Of a stretch of DNA of 64,000 bases, positions 15,975 to 25,225 are shown piece after piece (within the stretch, counting starts at the first letter, position 1; the number at the start of each line of letters is the position of its first letter). A model generated the notes under the pieces. That model ran no database searches, was not told where the DNA came from, and saw nothing but the letters and a program-made list of their open reading frames with translations. Origin of the DNA: Moraxella sp. K1664 (GTDB lineage: Bacteria; Pseudomonadota; Gammaproteobacteria; Pseudomonadales; Moraxellaceae); NCBI RefSeq assembly GCF_039693965.1, contig NZ_CP155576.1, forward strand, positions 1,612,001 through 1,676,000. The letters run 5' to 3'. The position numbers were made by a program, and so were the translations under genes.

Positions 15975-16040
15975 TATAAATACCCTTGACAATCCCCCCG
16001 ACCTTGCTACAATGCTGTTTTTATCACTCATAAAATCACC

Positions 16041-17237
16041 ATGAACAAGCCAACTTTTAATCCCAAAAATCCCTTATTGTGGGCGATGTGTGCCATTGCC
16101 CTTGTGGTGTTTGGTGTGCTAATAGGGCGAATAACCGCCAAGCCGTCAGAGACTGCTCGCCCCACATCTGCCACGTCCGCCGATGCACCTGATAACACCA
16201 AAGTTGCCATGACCGTGCAGGCGACCACGCCAAGCCCCATGCTTGTATCAGACAGCTTGTCCGCCAGTGGCGTGATGAGTGCCAAAGAGACTGCCGAAGT
16301 CAGTGCCAAAATCACAGGGGCGACCATTGAGCAGGTACTCGTTGAAGTGGGCGACCATGTCAAGGCAGGGCAGGTGCTTGCCGTGCTAGATAAAGACACC
16401 ATGAGTGAGAATGCGGTGCAGGCACAGGCGGATTATGAGCAGGCAAGGGCGAGCCGTGAGCAGGCACAGGCGGATTTGGCACGAGTGGAGCCACTGCTTG
16501 CCATTGATGCGGTCAGTCGTCAGCAGGTGGACAGCTATCGCACCGCTCTAAAACAAGCCCAAGCAACCGAAAAGGCGAGTTTGGCACGCCTTAGCACCGC
16601 CAAAAGCAACCTAAATAATACCCAAATCATTGCCCCTGTGGCAGGGATTATCAGTGCCAAAAACGCACAGGTCGGTGTATTGGTTAGTGGCACGCCATTA
16701 TTTAGTATCATCAAAGGCGGACGGCTAGAATGGCAAGCGACACTCTCGCCTGCCGATGCTGAGCGTATCCATGTCGGACAGCAGGCACAGGTCGTGGTGG
16801 GCGATGAGAGCGTGGCAGGGCAGGTTACTCATCTGTCGCCAACCGCCAACGCAGGGCGTGAGATAGTCGTGCATGTCGCCATGCCCGCCCACTCTGCCCT
16901 AAGAGCAGGGACATATCAGCGTGGACAATTCGTGCTAGGCAGTCAAAGTCATCACGCCATACCCAGTTCGGCGGTCATGAGTACGGACGGCTATGATTAT
17001 GTGTGGCAACTTGCCAAAACCGACCAGATAGACATTTACCAAACCCAACGCCAAAAAATCACCGTCTTGGCTCGTGAGCAGGACAAAGTGGCGACCGATT
17101 TGCCGTCTGATACACTCATTGTGGCAAATGGGGTGAGTTTTTTAAATGAAAATGACTTGGTGAATATCGTCATGATACAAGACATGACCAAAGATACAAC
17201 CCAAGCCATGACAGAGAATAAGGCACAAAACCCATGA
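16041..17237 (+). CDS. RND efflux periplasmic adaptor (membrane fusion protein)
   Basis: Periplasmic adaptor that links an RND pump to an outer-membrane channel. 398 residues with an N-terminal membrane anchor (LLWAMCAIALVVFGVLIGRI, about 13-32). Then come a biotinyl/lipoyl-like half motif (VEVGDHVKAGQVLAVLD), an alpha-hairpin coiled coil rich in Ala/Gln/Arg (about 125-190), the second lipoyl half (IIAPVAGIISAKNAQVGVLV) and beta-barrel domains. It overlaps the pump gene by 4 bp (ATGA), so the two are coupled. Substrate cannot be told; HAE1-type partners usually expel hydrophobic drugs, detergents or dyes. Confidence 0.93.
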   Translation: MNKPTFNPKNPLLWAMCAIALVVFGVLIGRITAKPSETARPTSATSADAPDNTKVAMTVQATTPSPMLVSDSLSASGVMSAKETAEVSAKITGATIEQVLVEVGDHVKAGQVLAVLDKDTMSENAVQAQADYEQARASREQAQADLARVEPLLAIDAVSRQQVDSYRTALKQAQATEKASLARLSTAKSNLNNTQIIAPVAGIISAKNAQVGVLVSGTPLFSIIKGGRLEWQATLSPADAERIHVGQQAQVVVGDESVAGQVTHLSPTANAGREIVVHVAMPAHSALRAGTYQRGQFVLGSQSHHAIPSSAVMSTDGYDYVWQLAKTDQIDIYQTQRQKITVLAREQDKVATDLPSDTLIVANGVSFLNENDLVNIVMIQDMTKDTTQAMTENKAQNP

Positions 17238-20200
17238 ACTTTTCAGCCTATTCTATCAAAAACCCCTTAGTGGCGATTTTGTTGTTTACCCTATTTACGC
17301 TTGGTGGATTGCTTGCTTTTAATAACATGAAAATTCAGCAGTTCCCCGACATTGATGTGCCTGCCGTCATCGTTACGGTGGCTTATTCGGGGGCAAGCCC
17401 AGCCCAGCTAGAAACAGACGTCGCCAAAAAAATAGAAAACAAAATCACGTCCATATCAGGGGTCAAGCACATTCGCTCGACCTTGCAAACAGGCGTGGCG
17501 ACGGTACACACCGAATTTGTCTTAGAAAAAGACCTATCAGAGGCGGTTGATGACGTGCGTTCGGCACTAGATGAGATTAGCAGTGATTTGCCGGCTGCTG
17601 CCGAAGAGCCGATTATCACCAAAGTCTCTACCGCAGGCTTTCCTGTGGCAGGCTACTCGGTGGCGTCCGATAACATGAGCGAGGCGGAGCTGTCGTGGTT
17701 TGTTGATGACACATTAAACAAACGCCTATCCAATGTTGCAGGCGTGGGGACGATGAGCCGTGTGGGCGGTATTGAACGTCAAATCATCGTCGCTCCTGAT
17801 GTGGCAAAGCTAAATGGTTGGGGGCTACCCATTGGTAATTTGTCCAACCAAATCACCGCTTCACAGACAGATGCCACAGGTGGCACCGCCAAAATCGGTG
17901 GCGGTATGCAGACCATTCGAGTGCTAGGGGCGGCACGCAGTGTCGAGGAGTTGGCTCATATCCAAGTCGTTACTCCGGCAGGGGGCGTGCCATTGGGTCA
18001 GCTTGCCAGTATTCATGATGCTCATGCCGACCGAAGTAGCGTGGCAAAGTTAGACGGGCAGACGGTGGTGGCGGTCAATTTTACTCGCTCACGTGGGGCG
18101 AGTGAAGTGGACATGGTCAAAGGCATTGATGATGAGCTTGCCAAACTCGCCCAAGAGATACCGCATATCCGTGTCCAAAAAATCTATGACAACGCCCAGC
18201 CGGTGTTTGAAGATTATAATGCCAGCATGAAAATGCTCATCGAAGGCTGTATCTTGGCGGTGGTCGTGGTGTGGCTGTTTTTGCGAAACTGGCGAGCGAC
18301 TTTGGTGGCGGCAGCGGCATTACCTTTGTCTATCATACCGACCTTTTTGGCGATGTATGTGTTTGATTTTAGTTTAAATATCATCTCACTGCTTGCCTTG
18401 TCGCTCGTCATCGGTGTGTTGGTTGATGATGCCATTGTCGAGGTGGAGAACATCATGCGACACCTACACATGGGTAAGACCCCGTATGAGGCGGCGATGG
18501 AGGCGGCAGATGAGATTGGACTTGCGGTGGTGGCGACCACGTTTACGCTCATTGCCGTGTTTTTGCCGACTGCCTTTATGAGTGGGGTGGTGGGGCAGTT
18601 TTTTAAGCAGTTTGGGTGGACGGCGGCGATTTCGGTGTTTATCTCGCTACTGGTGGCACGTCTGGTTACGCCCATGATGGCGGCATATATCCTAAAACCT
18701 GAACAGCCCAAAACCGAAACGACAAGCAAAACCATGACTGCCTATCTCAAACTGGTGTCATGGACATTAAAGCACCGCTTTATCACGCTTGGGGCGACCA
18801 TTGTGCTGTTTATCGGTTCGTTGGCGATGGCAGGGCTACTCTCGGGTGAGTTCGTGCCGGCAGATGACAGCGACCAGACCCAGCTTACCTTAGAGCTAAC
18901 CCCTGATGCGGTGCTAAACGACACGACCGTCATCGCAGACATGACCGCCGAGCGTATCCGCCACATCGATGGCGTGCAGTCGGTGTTCGTGTCGGTGGGG
19001 ACGGCAGGCGGTGGGGCAGACAGTCGCAATGCGTCCGCAGGGGCGGAAAATAACGCCACACTCAATGTCGTGCTTGCCCCACGTGGCGAACGCCCCCCTA
19101 AGACAGAGATAGAGCACGCCATATCGGACGTCATCAAGGGTGTGCCGTCTGCTCGCTTTACGGTGGGTATGTCGGCAGGGGGCGATACGGGCTATGGATT
19201 TTCGCTACGTTCGGATAATCCCAGACTGCTAGAAGAGGCGGTGGATAAGGTCATGGCGGAGATTCGTGGACTGCCAAGCGTCTCATCGGTGAGCAGTAAC
19301 AAACCGTTGCCTAAGCCTGAGCTTGCCGTTATCCCTGACCCCATGCGTATGGCGGATAAGGGCGTTACCACGCAGTCGCTTGCCGATACCTTGCGTATCG
19401 CCACGCAGGGCGATTATGAGCAGGCACTCTCTAAGCTAAGCCTTGACACACGCCAAATCCCCATTGTCGTGCGACTGCCTGACAGCGTGCGTGCCGACCC
19501 TGTGGCGTTGTCTGGTCTATATGTGCCAAGCAGTACGAACAATGCGGTCAAGCTCTCGGAAGTGGCGGATATTGACTTTACCACAGGCGAGGCGGAGATT
19601 CGCCGTCTCAATCGTGAACGCAGTATCAAAATCACGGTGCAGTCCGAGCAGGAGTTAGGCGAGGTGGTCAGTGCCGTTAAAGGCTTGCCAAGCCTGACCA
19701 ATCTGCCTGATGGTGTAAGTGCGATGGACGAGGGGCAAGCCGATAGTATGGCAGAGCTATTTACAGGCTTTGTCATTGCGATGGGTGTGGGGATATTTTG
19801 TATCTTTGGCGTGCTGGTGCTACTGTTTCATAAGGTGTTACAGCCCTTTACTATTCTTATGGCGTTGCCGTTGTCTATCGGTGGGGCGTTGATTGGTTTG
19901 GTGGTAACAGGGTCTAGCCTGTCCATTTCGTCCATGATTGGCTTTATTATGCTGATGGGTATCGCCACCAAGAACTCTATCTTGCTCGTGGATTATGCCA
20001 TCATCGCCGAGCAACAGGGTAAATCTCGCCTAGATGCGATACTGGACGCGTGCCGTAAGCGGGCTCGCCCTATCATCATGACGACCATTGCAATGGGGGC
20101 AGGTATGTTGCCACTGGTGTTCGGCTGGGGTGGGGTGGATTCAACTTTTCGCCGTCCGATGGCAGTGGCGGTGTTAGGCGGTCTTATCACGTCCACGTTT

Positions 20201-20281
20201 TTAAGCCTTGTGGTGATACCAGTGGTCTACACACTGATGGACGATGTGGGGCGGTGGTTTAAAAAGTCCAAAATCGCTTAA
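17234..20281 (+). CDS. RND efflux pump permease (HAE1/AcrB-like)
   Basis: Proton-driven inner-membrane pump of 1015 residues. The first TM helix follows NFSAYSIKNPLVAILLF, a large periplasmic loop follows, and TM2-TM6 are at about 330-480. TM4 has the proton-relay motif VIGVLVDDAIVEVEN with paired Asp. A second periplasmic loop and TM8-TM12 follow (about 840-1005, including GFIMLMGIATKNSILLVDYA). Length and duplicated topology are typical. No outer-membrane factor gene follows; a strong terminator does (20303-20333), so the pump probably borrows a TolC-like channel encoded elsewhere. Confidence 0.95.
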   Translation: MNFSAYSIKNPLVAILLFTLFTLGGLLAFNNMKIQQFPDIDVPAVIVTVAYSGASPAQLETDVAKKIENKITSISGVKHIRSTLQTGVATVHTEFVLEKDLSEAVDDVRSALDEISSDLPAAAEEPIITKVSTAGFPVAGYSVASDNMSEAELSWFVDDTLNKRLSNVAGVGTMSRVGGIERQIIVAPDVAKLNGWGLPIGNLSNQITASQTDATGGTAKIGGGMQTIRVLGAARSVEELAHIQVVTPAGGVPLGQLASIHDAHADRSSVAKLDGQTVVAVNFTRSRGASEVDMVKGIDDELAKLAQEIPHIRVQKIYDNAQPVFEDYNASMKMLIEGCILAVVVVWLFLRNWRATLVAAAALPLSIIPTFLAMYVFDFSLNIISLLALSLVIGVLVDDAIVEVENIMRHLHMGKTPYEAAMEAADEIGLAVVATTFTLIAVFLPTAFMSGVVGQFFKQFGWTAAISVFISLLVARLVTPMMAAYILKPEQPKTETTSKTMTAYLKLVSWTLKHRFITLGATIVLFIGSLAMAGLLSGEFVPADDSDQTQLTLELTPDAVLNDTTVIADMTAERIRHIDGVQSVFVSVGTAGGGADSRNASAGAENNATLNVVLAPRGERPPKTEIEHAISDVIKGVPSARFTVGMSAGGDTGYGFSLRSDNPRLLEEAVDKVMAEIRGLPSVSSVSSNKPLPKPELAVIPDPMRMADKGVTTQSLADTLRIATQGDYEQALSKLSLDTRQIPIVVRLPDSVRADPVALSGLYVPSSTNNAVKLSEVADIDFTTGEAEIRRLNRERSIKITVQSEQELGEVVSAVKGLPSLTNLPDGVSAMDEGQADSMAELFTGFVIAMGVGIFCIFGVLVLLFHKVLQPFTILMALPLSIGGALIGLVVTGSSLSISSMIGFIMLMGIATKNSILLVDYAIIAEQQGKSRLDAILDACRKRARPIIMTTIAMGAGMLPLVFGWGGVDSTFRRPMAVAVLGGLITSTFLSLVVIPVVYTLMDDVGRWFKKSKIA

Positions 20282-20302
20282 TCTAAGACGGCTTAATGGG
20301 GC

Positions 20303-20333
20303 AAAACCACGTCAAAGGGCGTGGTTTTGTTTT
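20303..20333 (+). terminator. Terminator of the RND operon
   Basis: The stem AAAACCACG/CGTGGTTTT (20303-20311 with 20320-20328) is followed by a T-rich tract, 22 bp after the pump stop codon. Confidence 0.85.
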
Positions 20334-20398
20334 AGGGTGCATCACACGCACCTACCGCCAATAGGCGTATTTTGAAGTTAAACGATTGTGATTTTCGC

Positions 20399-21382
20399 CT
20401 AATCCTCCACCATCATGCCCTTATCCAACAGTATCCGCCCCTTTGGGGTGCGTTGGATATAACCCTGCTGAATCAGATACGGCTCTATCACGTCCTCTAA
20501 TGTCCCTCTGTCCTCCGCCATCGCCGCTGCAATCGCTTCCACGCCCGCAGGTCGCCCATCAAAACGCTCTTTTAGCATGGACAGATAACGCCTATCTAAG
20601 TGGTCAAGCCCTTGTTTGTCCACCGAGAGCATATCTAGGGCAAGGCTTGCCATTTGCCCTGTAACCACGCCATCGCCCTTAACCTCGGCATAATCACGCA
20701 CACGGCGTAACAGACGGTTGGCGATACGGGGCGTACCACGAGAACGTCTGGCAACCTCTACCGCCCCCATCTCCTCCATGTCAATGCCTAACAGGCGTGC
20801 CGAACGTCTCACAATGGTGGTCAAGTCCGCCACATCATAAAATTCAAGGCGTTGGACAATGCCAAATCTATCACGCAAGGGCGATGTCAAAAGTCCTGCC
20901 CGAGTGGTTGCCGCCACGAGCGTAAAGGGGGGTAGGTCAAGTTTGATAGAGCGAGCAGCAGGGCCTTCGCCTATCATGATGTCAAGCTGAAAATCCTCCA
21001 TCGCAGGGTAGAGTATCTCCTCAATGACAGGCGATAAGCGATGAATTTCATCAATAAATAACACGTCCCCTTCTTCTAGGTTAGTCAGCATGGCAGCCAA
21101 ATCGCCCGCCCGCTCTAACACAGGGCCACTGGTGGAGCGTAGATTTCCGCCCATCTCACGGGCGATGATGTTGGCAAGGGTGGTTTTACCCAGACCAGGG
21201 GGGCCAAAAATGAGCGTATGGTCTAACGCCTCGCCTCGTTGTCTGGCGGCAGTGATAAACACCTCCATCTGCTCACGCACTTTGGGTTGTCCGATGTAGT
21301 CAGATAGGGCGGTGGGGCGAATGGCACGGTCAAGATTGTCGTCTTTTTTGGTGTTGGGGTCAATTAGGCGGTTATGATTCAT
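20399..21382 (-). CDS. ruvB: Holliday junction branch-migration ATPase RuvB
   Basis: RuvB forms the hexameric motor that, with RuvA, drives branch migration. 327 residues with the RuvB N-terminal signature ([23 protein letters not shown]), Walker [10 protein letters not shown] (about 60-68), Walker B/DEIHR (about 109-113), sensor 1 VAATTRAG, the sensor-2 [13 protein letters not shown] segment and a C-terminal winged helix ([21 protein letters not shown]). Length is normal. ruvA and ruvC are not adjacent in this window. Confidence 0.97.
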   Translation of the reverse strand: MNHNRLIDPNTKKDDNLDRAIRPTALSDYIGQPKVREQMEVFITAARQRGEALDHTLIFGPPGLGKTTLANIIAREMGGNLRSTSGPVLERAGDLAAMLTNLEEGDVLFIDEIHRLSPVIEEILYPAMEDFQLDIMIGEGPAARSIKLDLPPFTLVAATTRAGLLTSPLRDRFGIVQRLEFYDVADLTTIVRRSARLLGIDMEEMGAVEVARRSRGTPRIANRLLRRVRDYAEVKGDGVVTGQMASLALDMLSVDKQGLDHLDRRYLSMLKERFDGRPAGVEAIAAAMAEDRGTLEDVIEPYLIQQGYIQRTPKGRILLDKGMMVED

Positions 21383-21894
21383 GATGATGTTATTAAAATT
21401 AAAAAGGATACTTTGCTCTCAACTTAAAATGGCAAATTATTGATTATTCAATAATTATTTTTGAGTTGTGGGGGCAAATTGTCATTTGCCCTTGATAAAT
21501 CAATCGCTTATATCAAAGTTGAGCATGGGGTAAAGGGTATTATAAAGAAAAATATCCAAAATGTGATGATTTTATGAATTAATTTTTTAAAAAAGCAAAA
21601 ACAGAATGTTGTATAAATCAACGCATTAAGGCAAGTTATTCATAAATTGGACACAACTGTTACTGCATCGTTACTAAACCTGATTTTTAAACACAATTAT
21701 TCTACATTTTTGGGCAAATTTGAGACATTGTTTTAAAGATTTATGGGTATGATAGTGCCGTTCATTTAGTCAATAAGTCGGTCATTGCCATGCTTATGTC
21801 AGTATCTCTCATCCGTCTTGCCAAACCTAGCATCGCCATCACTTGTCATGGATTGACGTGTTTTGATGGTTTTTTTACAAAAAGCACTGCCAAG
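21383..21894. other. Intergenic region between ruvB and a secreted-protein gene
   Basis: About 500 bp, AT-rich. It holds a 20-bp palindrome-like repeat GGGCAAATTGTCATTTGCCC at 21472-21491, related to those at 34397 and 55012. Nothing else is recognised. Confidence 0.5.
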
Positions 21895-22326
21895 ATGACA
21901 TCCTTGCGAGTGTTCGTGATTGTGTTTTGTGCTTGTGTCATGACTGCCATGACCGCTTTGCCTGCCAATGCCCAACACAAAAACATCAAGCTGCTCAAAC
22001 CTGCCAAGGCATATACTGTCAGCACCAATGACTTAACCGATGTTCGGGTGACCAAATACGAACTGGCGTTGGTACAAGTCATGGCAGAGATGTGCCCAAA
22101 CATGCTACACGGACGTCAAAGAGACAGGTTTTATGAAGCCTATGATAGTCAGCTTCGGGCATTCATCCCTAACGCTGACGACCCCGAAGAAGTGCTTGTT
22201 TATCTGTCCACACAGCAAGATTACCGAGCGGTACTACAAAATGTACGTTCATGGACAAAGAGCTTCCCCCCAAATGAGAACAGAGAGCTTTGTGTGGACT
22301 TTGCCAATGTGAGCCGAGCATTTTAA
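21895..22326 (+). CDS. Hypothetical secreted protein
   Basis: About 143 residues from the ATG at 21895. That start places a clean signal peptide at the N-terminus (TSLRVFVIVFCACVMTAM, then TALPANA before Q); an upstream ATG at 21790 would add 35 residues of unlikely leader. The mature part is about 115 residues and contains two Cys (AEMCPNML and RELCVDFAN) that may form a disulfide in the periplasm. I do not recognise the family. It precedes the D,D-carboxypeptidase gene on the same strand, but a 129-bp AT-rich gap suggests a separate promoter. Confidence 0.7.
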   Translation: MTSLRVFVIVFCACVMTAMTALPANAQHKNIKLLKPAKAYTVSTNDLTDVRVTKYELALVQVMAEMCPNMLHGRQRDRFYEAYDSQLRAFIPNADDPEEVLVYLSTQQDYRAVLQNVRSWTKSFPPNENRELCVDFANVSRAF

Positions 22327-22455
22327 AGCAGTGTGGATTGGGCGACCAAAAGGAATTTTGTCAAAACGACAAAAACAGTAAAAACAATTTTATATTTTTA
22401 GTAAAGTTTGGTATAGTTAGCACTTTTTATGCATAAATTTGAGTGAATTTGCGGT

Positions 22456-23613
22456 ATGATGACTTTTTTTAAGAAAACTTCCCTAGCCTTGGCGTTTTTG
22501 ACAGTCTCTGTCACCGCCTTTGCCAATAACGGCATCAATCCCCCCACCCAAGACAACGCCGCCTATGTGCTGATGGATTATGACACAGGTACGGTGCTTG
22601 CTCAGAGCAATGCTGACACGCCATTGCCCCCTGCGTCATTGACCAAGATGATGACGAGTTATATCTTGGAGCAAAAACTGCTCTCAGGCGAGTTATCTGA
22701 GACCACACCCATCAAGGTTAGCGAGACGGCATGGTGTCGGGGGTCAAGCAGTCAGTCGTGCATGTATGTACCGCTGGGCGAGAGTGCCACCGCCATTGAC
22801 ATGCTACGGGGCATCATCGTACAGTCTGGCAATGATGCATCGATTGCCGTGGCGGAGCATATCTCGGGGTCAGAATCCGCCTTTGCGGTGATTATGAATG
22901 ATGAAGCTGCCAAACTGGGCATGACCAACACCCATTTTGCCAATGCCACAGGCATGCCTGCCGAAGGACATCGCTCATCGGCTCATGATTTGGCGGTGCT
23001 GGCACGCACGGTCATCAAGAACTCAGCACAGTATTACCCCATTTATAGCGAAAAAGAGTTTACCTATAACAACATCAAACAAGGCAATCGCAATGCCTTA
23101 TTGTTCACGGATGCCACCGTTGATGGTCTAAAAACAGGACATACCAGCGAGTCTGGGTATTCATTGGCGGCGTCAAGCCATAAAGACAACATGCGTCTGA
23201 TTGCCATCGTGCTTGGGGCAAAGAGCATGCAAGCCCGTGCCGACCAAGCTCGTGAGCTACTAGACTTCGGTTTTGGGCATTTTACCAATGTGGTTGTCGC
23301 CACCAGCGGAACAAATGCAGGCAATATCCCCGTCAAATTTAGCAAAAACAAAACCGTTACTGCCAGTACGCTCAGTGACCTAAAAGTGCTCACCACCAAA
23401 AACCAAACGGGCAATTTCACCACCGCCATCAAGCTTAATGATAACATCACCGCTCCCATCAAAAAAGGACAAGAGCTTGGTCAGATGATGGCAGTATTAG
23501 ATGGCAGAACGGTTGCCAGCACGCCCATCATCGCCGATGAAGATGCAGAGCAGGCGGGGTTTGTCAGTCGCATGTGGGAGAGTTTGGTGGATTGGATAAA
23601 GGGGTTGTTTTAA
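22456..23613 (+). CDS. D-alanyl-D-alanine carboxypeptidase (PBP5/6-like)
   Basis: Periplasmic low-molecular-weight penicillin-binding protein that trims the terminal D-Ala of peptidoglycan stems. 385 residues: signal peptide to about residue 24, then the three active-site motifs S61-L-T-K64, S124-G-N126 and K226-T-G228. The C-terminal PBP5 beta domain follows, and the last 15 residues (MWESLVDWIKGLF) form the amphipathic helix that tethers such enzymes to the membrane. All catalytic residues are present. It corresponds to the dacA/dacC group; which one cannot be told. Confidence 0.95.
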   Translation: MMTFFKKTSLALAFLTVSVTAFANNGINPPTQDNAAYVLMDYDTGTVLAQSNADTPLPPASLTKMMTSYILEQKLLSGELSETTPIKVSETAWCRGSSSQSCMYVPLGESATAIDMLRGIIVQSGNDASIAVAEHISGSESAFAVIMNDEAAKLGMTNTHFANATGMPAEGHRSSAHDLAVLARTVIKNSAQYYPIYSEKEFTYNNIKQGNRNALLFTDATVDGLKTGHTSESGYSLAASSHKDNMRLIAIVLGAKSMQARADQARELLDFGFGHFTNVVVATSGTNAGNIPVKFSKNKTVTASTLSDLKVLTTKNQTGNFTTAIKLNDNITAPIKKGQELGQMMAVLDGRTVASTPIIADEDAEQAGFVSRMWESLVDWIKGLF

Positions 23614-23628
23614 AATATCCATCATCAT

Positions 23629-23655
23629 AAATCGGGGCATGTCCCCGATTTTTTG
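23629..23655 (+). terminator. Terminator of the D,D-carboxypeptidase gene
   Basis: The stem AAATCGGGG/CCCCGATTT has a short loop and is followed by a T run. Confidence 0.85.
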
Positions 23656-23679
23656 TGTTAATTTTATTGACAAATTTTT

Positions 23680-23720
23680 AAATCATTTTAAATCATTTTA
23701 AATCATTTTAAATCATTTTT
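23680..23720. repeat. 10-bp tandem repeat, four copies
   Basis: The unit AATCATTTTA is repeated four times, the last ending in extra T. The array overlaps the last codons and stop of nadR on the opposite strand, so copy-number change could alter the NadR C-terminus. Confidence 0.85.
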
Positions 23721-24735
23721 TAAAAATAACAGCATCAATAAATTTGACCGCCGATAAATATCTGTCGTGATAGTCTTTATCGTTAATAATATGTGGGGTA
23801 ATTTGATGTTTGTTAAATAATCTCATGAGCGTCTTTGAAAAAGCACTGCGTTCATCGTCTGAGCCTAATGACCGCATTCCGTCTGCAACCCATTTGACAT
23901 TATTGTCAAGCATAATGGTATAATCCATTTTGACATTTTCACAAAATGCGGTTAATAAAGGGTGGGTGCGATTTTCATACGTTTCACAAAAGGCTTGGGT
24001 GGTAATAAAATCGGTATCAATAATGGTAATGGGGCTAATGGCGTTTTTTAGGGCGTTTTGAATTGCCAAATAATGTTGATTGGCAATAATAGGGTAATCG
24101 CTGTATTGCAATCCAATCTCCGTACCGCCCAAATCGCTGTGGGTATAAAGTCGCCCCATTTCTAAGACAAAATTTGCCCCATAATGATTGGCAAGTTTGT
24201 GTACGAGCGTGGTTTTGCCTGAGCTTTCACCACCCACGATACAGACAGTTTTGGTGTAGTTTTGTTTGGCGGACGGGGCAATGGCGTGAAAATGGGCAAT
24301 GGGATTTTGATAAATGGCGGTGCCATTATAAGAATTATCGGGCAATAGGGCGGTTTGGCAGGTTTGGTTATTTAAAAGATTATTTTCGGCAAATGATTTG
24401 ATAAATAGGGTGGGCGTGTCATTGATTTGTAGGGCGTTAATAATCACATCAATCAGCGATGTATCAGAGCTTGGCTCATCATAAGCCCAAGTTTGTCCAT
24501 TTAAACCAGTCAAATTTAAGCTATCAGCCGTATGCACTTTTATAAATCCAAAAAACTCACACGCCACTTGCACGGCTCGGGCTTTGTCTTGCAAAGTTGG
24601 CTTAAATGGGCTATCACCGTCTTTGGGCAATACCACGATGTGCAAGGTATCCACTTGCCCTGAGGCGTGATTGATGTCCGCCAAATGCCCCAAATGCAAA
24701 GGCTCAAAATGTCCGATAAGAATGCCTGTGTTCAT
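23713..24735 (-). CDS. nadR: NadR-type NMN adenylyltransferase/ribosylnicotinamide kinase
   Basis: Bifunctional NAD salvage enzyme: the kinase phosphorylates nicotinamide riboside to NMN and the adenylyltransferase makes NAD. 340 residues. The NMNAT domain is at the N-terminus with ILIGHFEPLHLGHL (H-x-G-H nucleotidyl-transfer motif, about 14-17). The kinase domain begins with the P-loop GGESSGKT (168-175). Unlike E. coli NadR there is no N-terminal helix-turn-helix, so it is an enzyme rather than a repressor. It fits with pncB at 35854 as a second NAD salvage entry. The stop codon lies in the tandem repeat at 23680-23720. Confidence 0.92.
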   Translation of the reverse strand: MNTGILIGHFEPLHLGHLADINHASGQVDTLHIVVLPKDGDSPFKPTLQDKARAVQVACEFFGFIKVHTADSLNLTGLNGQTWAYDEPSSDTSLIDVIINALQINDTPTLFIKSFAENNLLNNQTCQTALLPDNSYNGTAIYQNPIAHFHAIAPSAKQNYTKTVCIVGGESSGKTTLVHKLANHYGANFVLEMGRLYTHSDLGGTEIGLQYSDYPIIANQHYLAIQNALKNAISPITIIDTDFITTQAFCETYENRTHPLLTAFCENVKMDYTIMLDNNVKWVADGMRSLGSDDERSAFSKTLMRLFNKHQITPHIINDKDYHDRYLSAVKFIDAVIFKK

Positions 24736-24904
24736 TATGTCATCTTTTTGTAATGTTAAGTGAAAATCGTAAGATTGGGTAAAATTACTTGAAAATCATG
24801 GTTTTAGCTGTTATCTTAGTCATTCTTTTTCAACCAATTTTATTTATATTATACGCAAATTTTTGGGAGTAATAGTAAATAAAAGTAACAAGTAAGGTCT
24901 TATC

Positions 24905-25150
24905 ATGGCACAAGCAAAATTATACAAATTACATCGTTCACGTCATCATCGCATGATAGCAGGCGTGATGGGCGGTATCGCAGAATATCTGGGCTGGTCG
25001 CCCACGATAGTGCGACTTCTGTTTGTCATCATCTCAACCGCCAGTGCTGCTGTGCCGGGGGTGCTTATCTACTTTATCCTATGGATAGTCATGCCAAAGG
25101 CGACGGCAAATTCGTATGTGCCAGAAGCTGATTATCAGCAGGTGCGATAA
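24905..25150 (+). CDS. PspC-domain membrane protein
   Basis: 81 residues covering a single PspC domain: a basic N-terminus (KLYKLHRSRHHRMIAGVMGGIAEYLG) followed by a conserved hydrophobic hairpin (VRLLFVIISTASAAVPGVLIYFILWIVMP). In enterobacteria PspC is an inner-membrane sensor of envelope stress; short stand-alone PspC proteins are widespread and less understood. No other psp genes are adjacent. htpG follows 75 bp downstream on the same strand. Confidence 0.88.
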   Translation: MAQAKLYKLHRSRHHRMIAGVMGGIAEYLGWSPTIVRLLFVIISTASAAVPGVLIYFILWIVMPKATANSYVPEADYQQVR

Positions 25151-25225
25151 ATCCCCTTGAAAAATCCGCCCCTATCCCTATTTTTATCCTGTTGATTTTT
25201 ACCTTGAATTTGACAGGATATTTTT

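Larger units (their letters stand above)
15516..16040. other. Intergenic region upstream of the RND efflux operon
   Basis: It holds the MITE-like repeat (15569-15733) and the doubtful small frame at 15777-15974. The last 65 bp before the efflux gene probably carry its promoter; TTGACA near 15986 could be its -35 hexamer. No repressor gene is adjacent. Confidence 0.4.

Noticed and set aside
23680..23720. CRISPR-like array
   Set aside because: The units are 10 bp with no spacers, and no cas genes are present. No CRISPR array was seen in the window.
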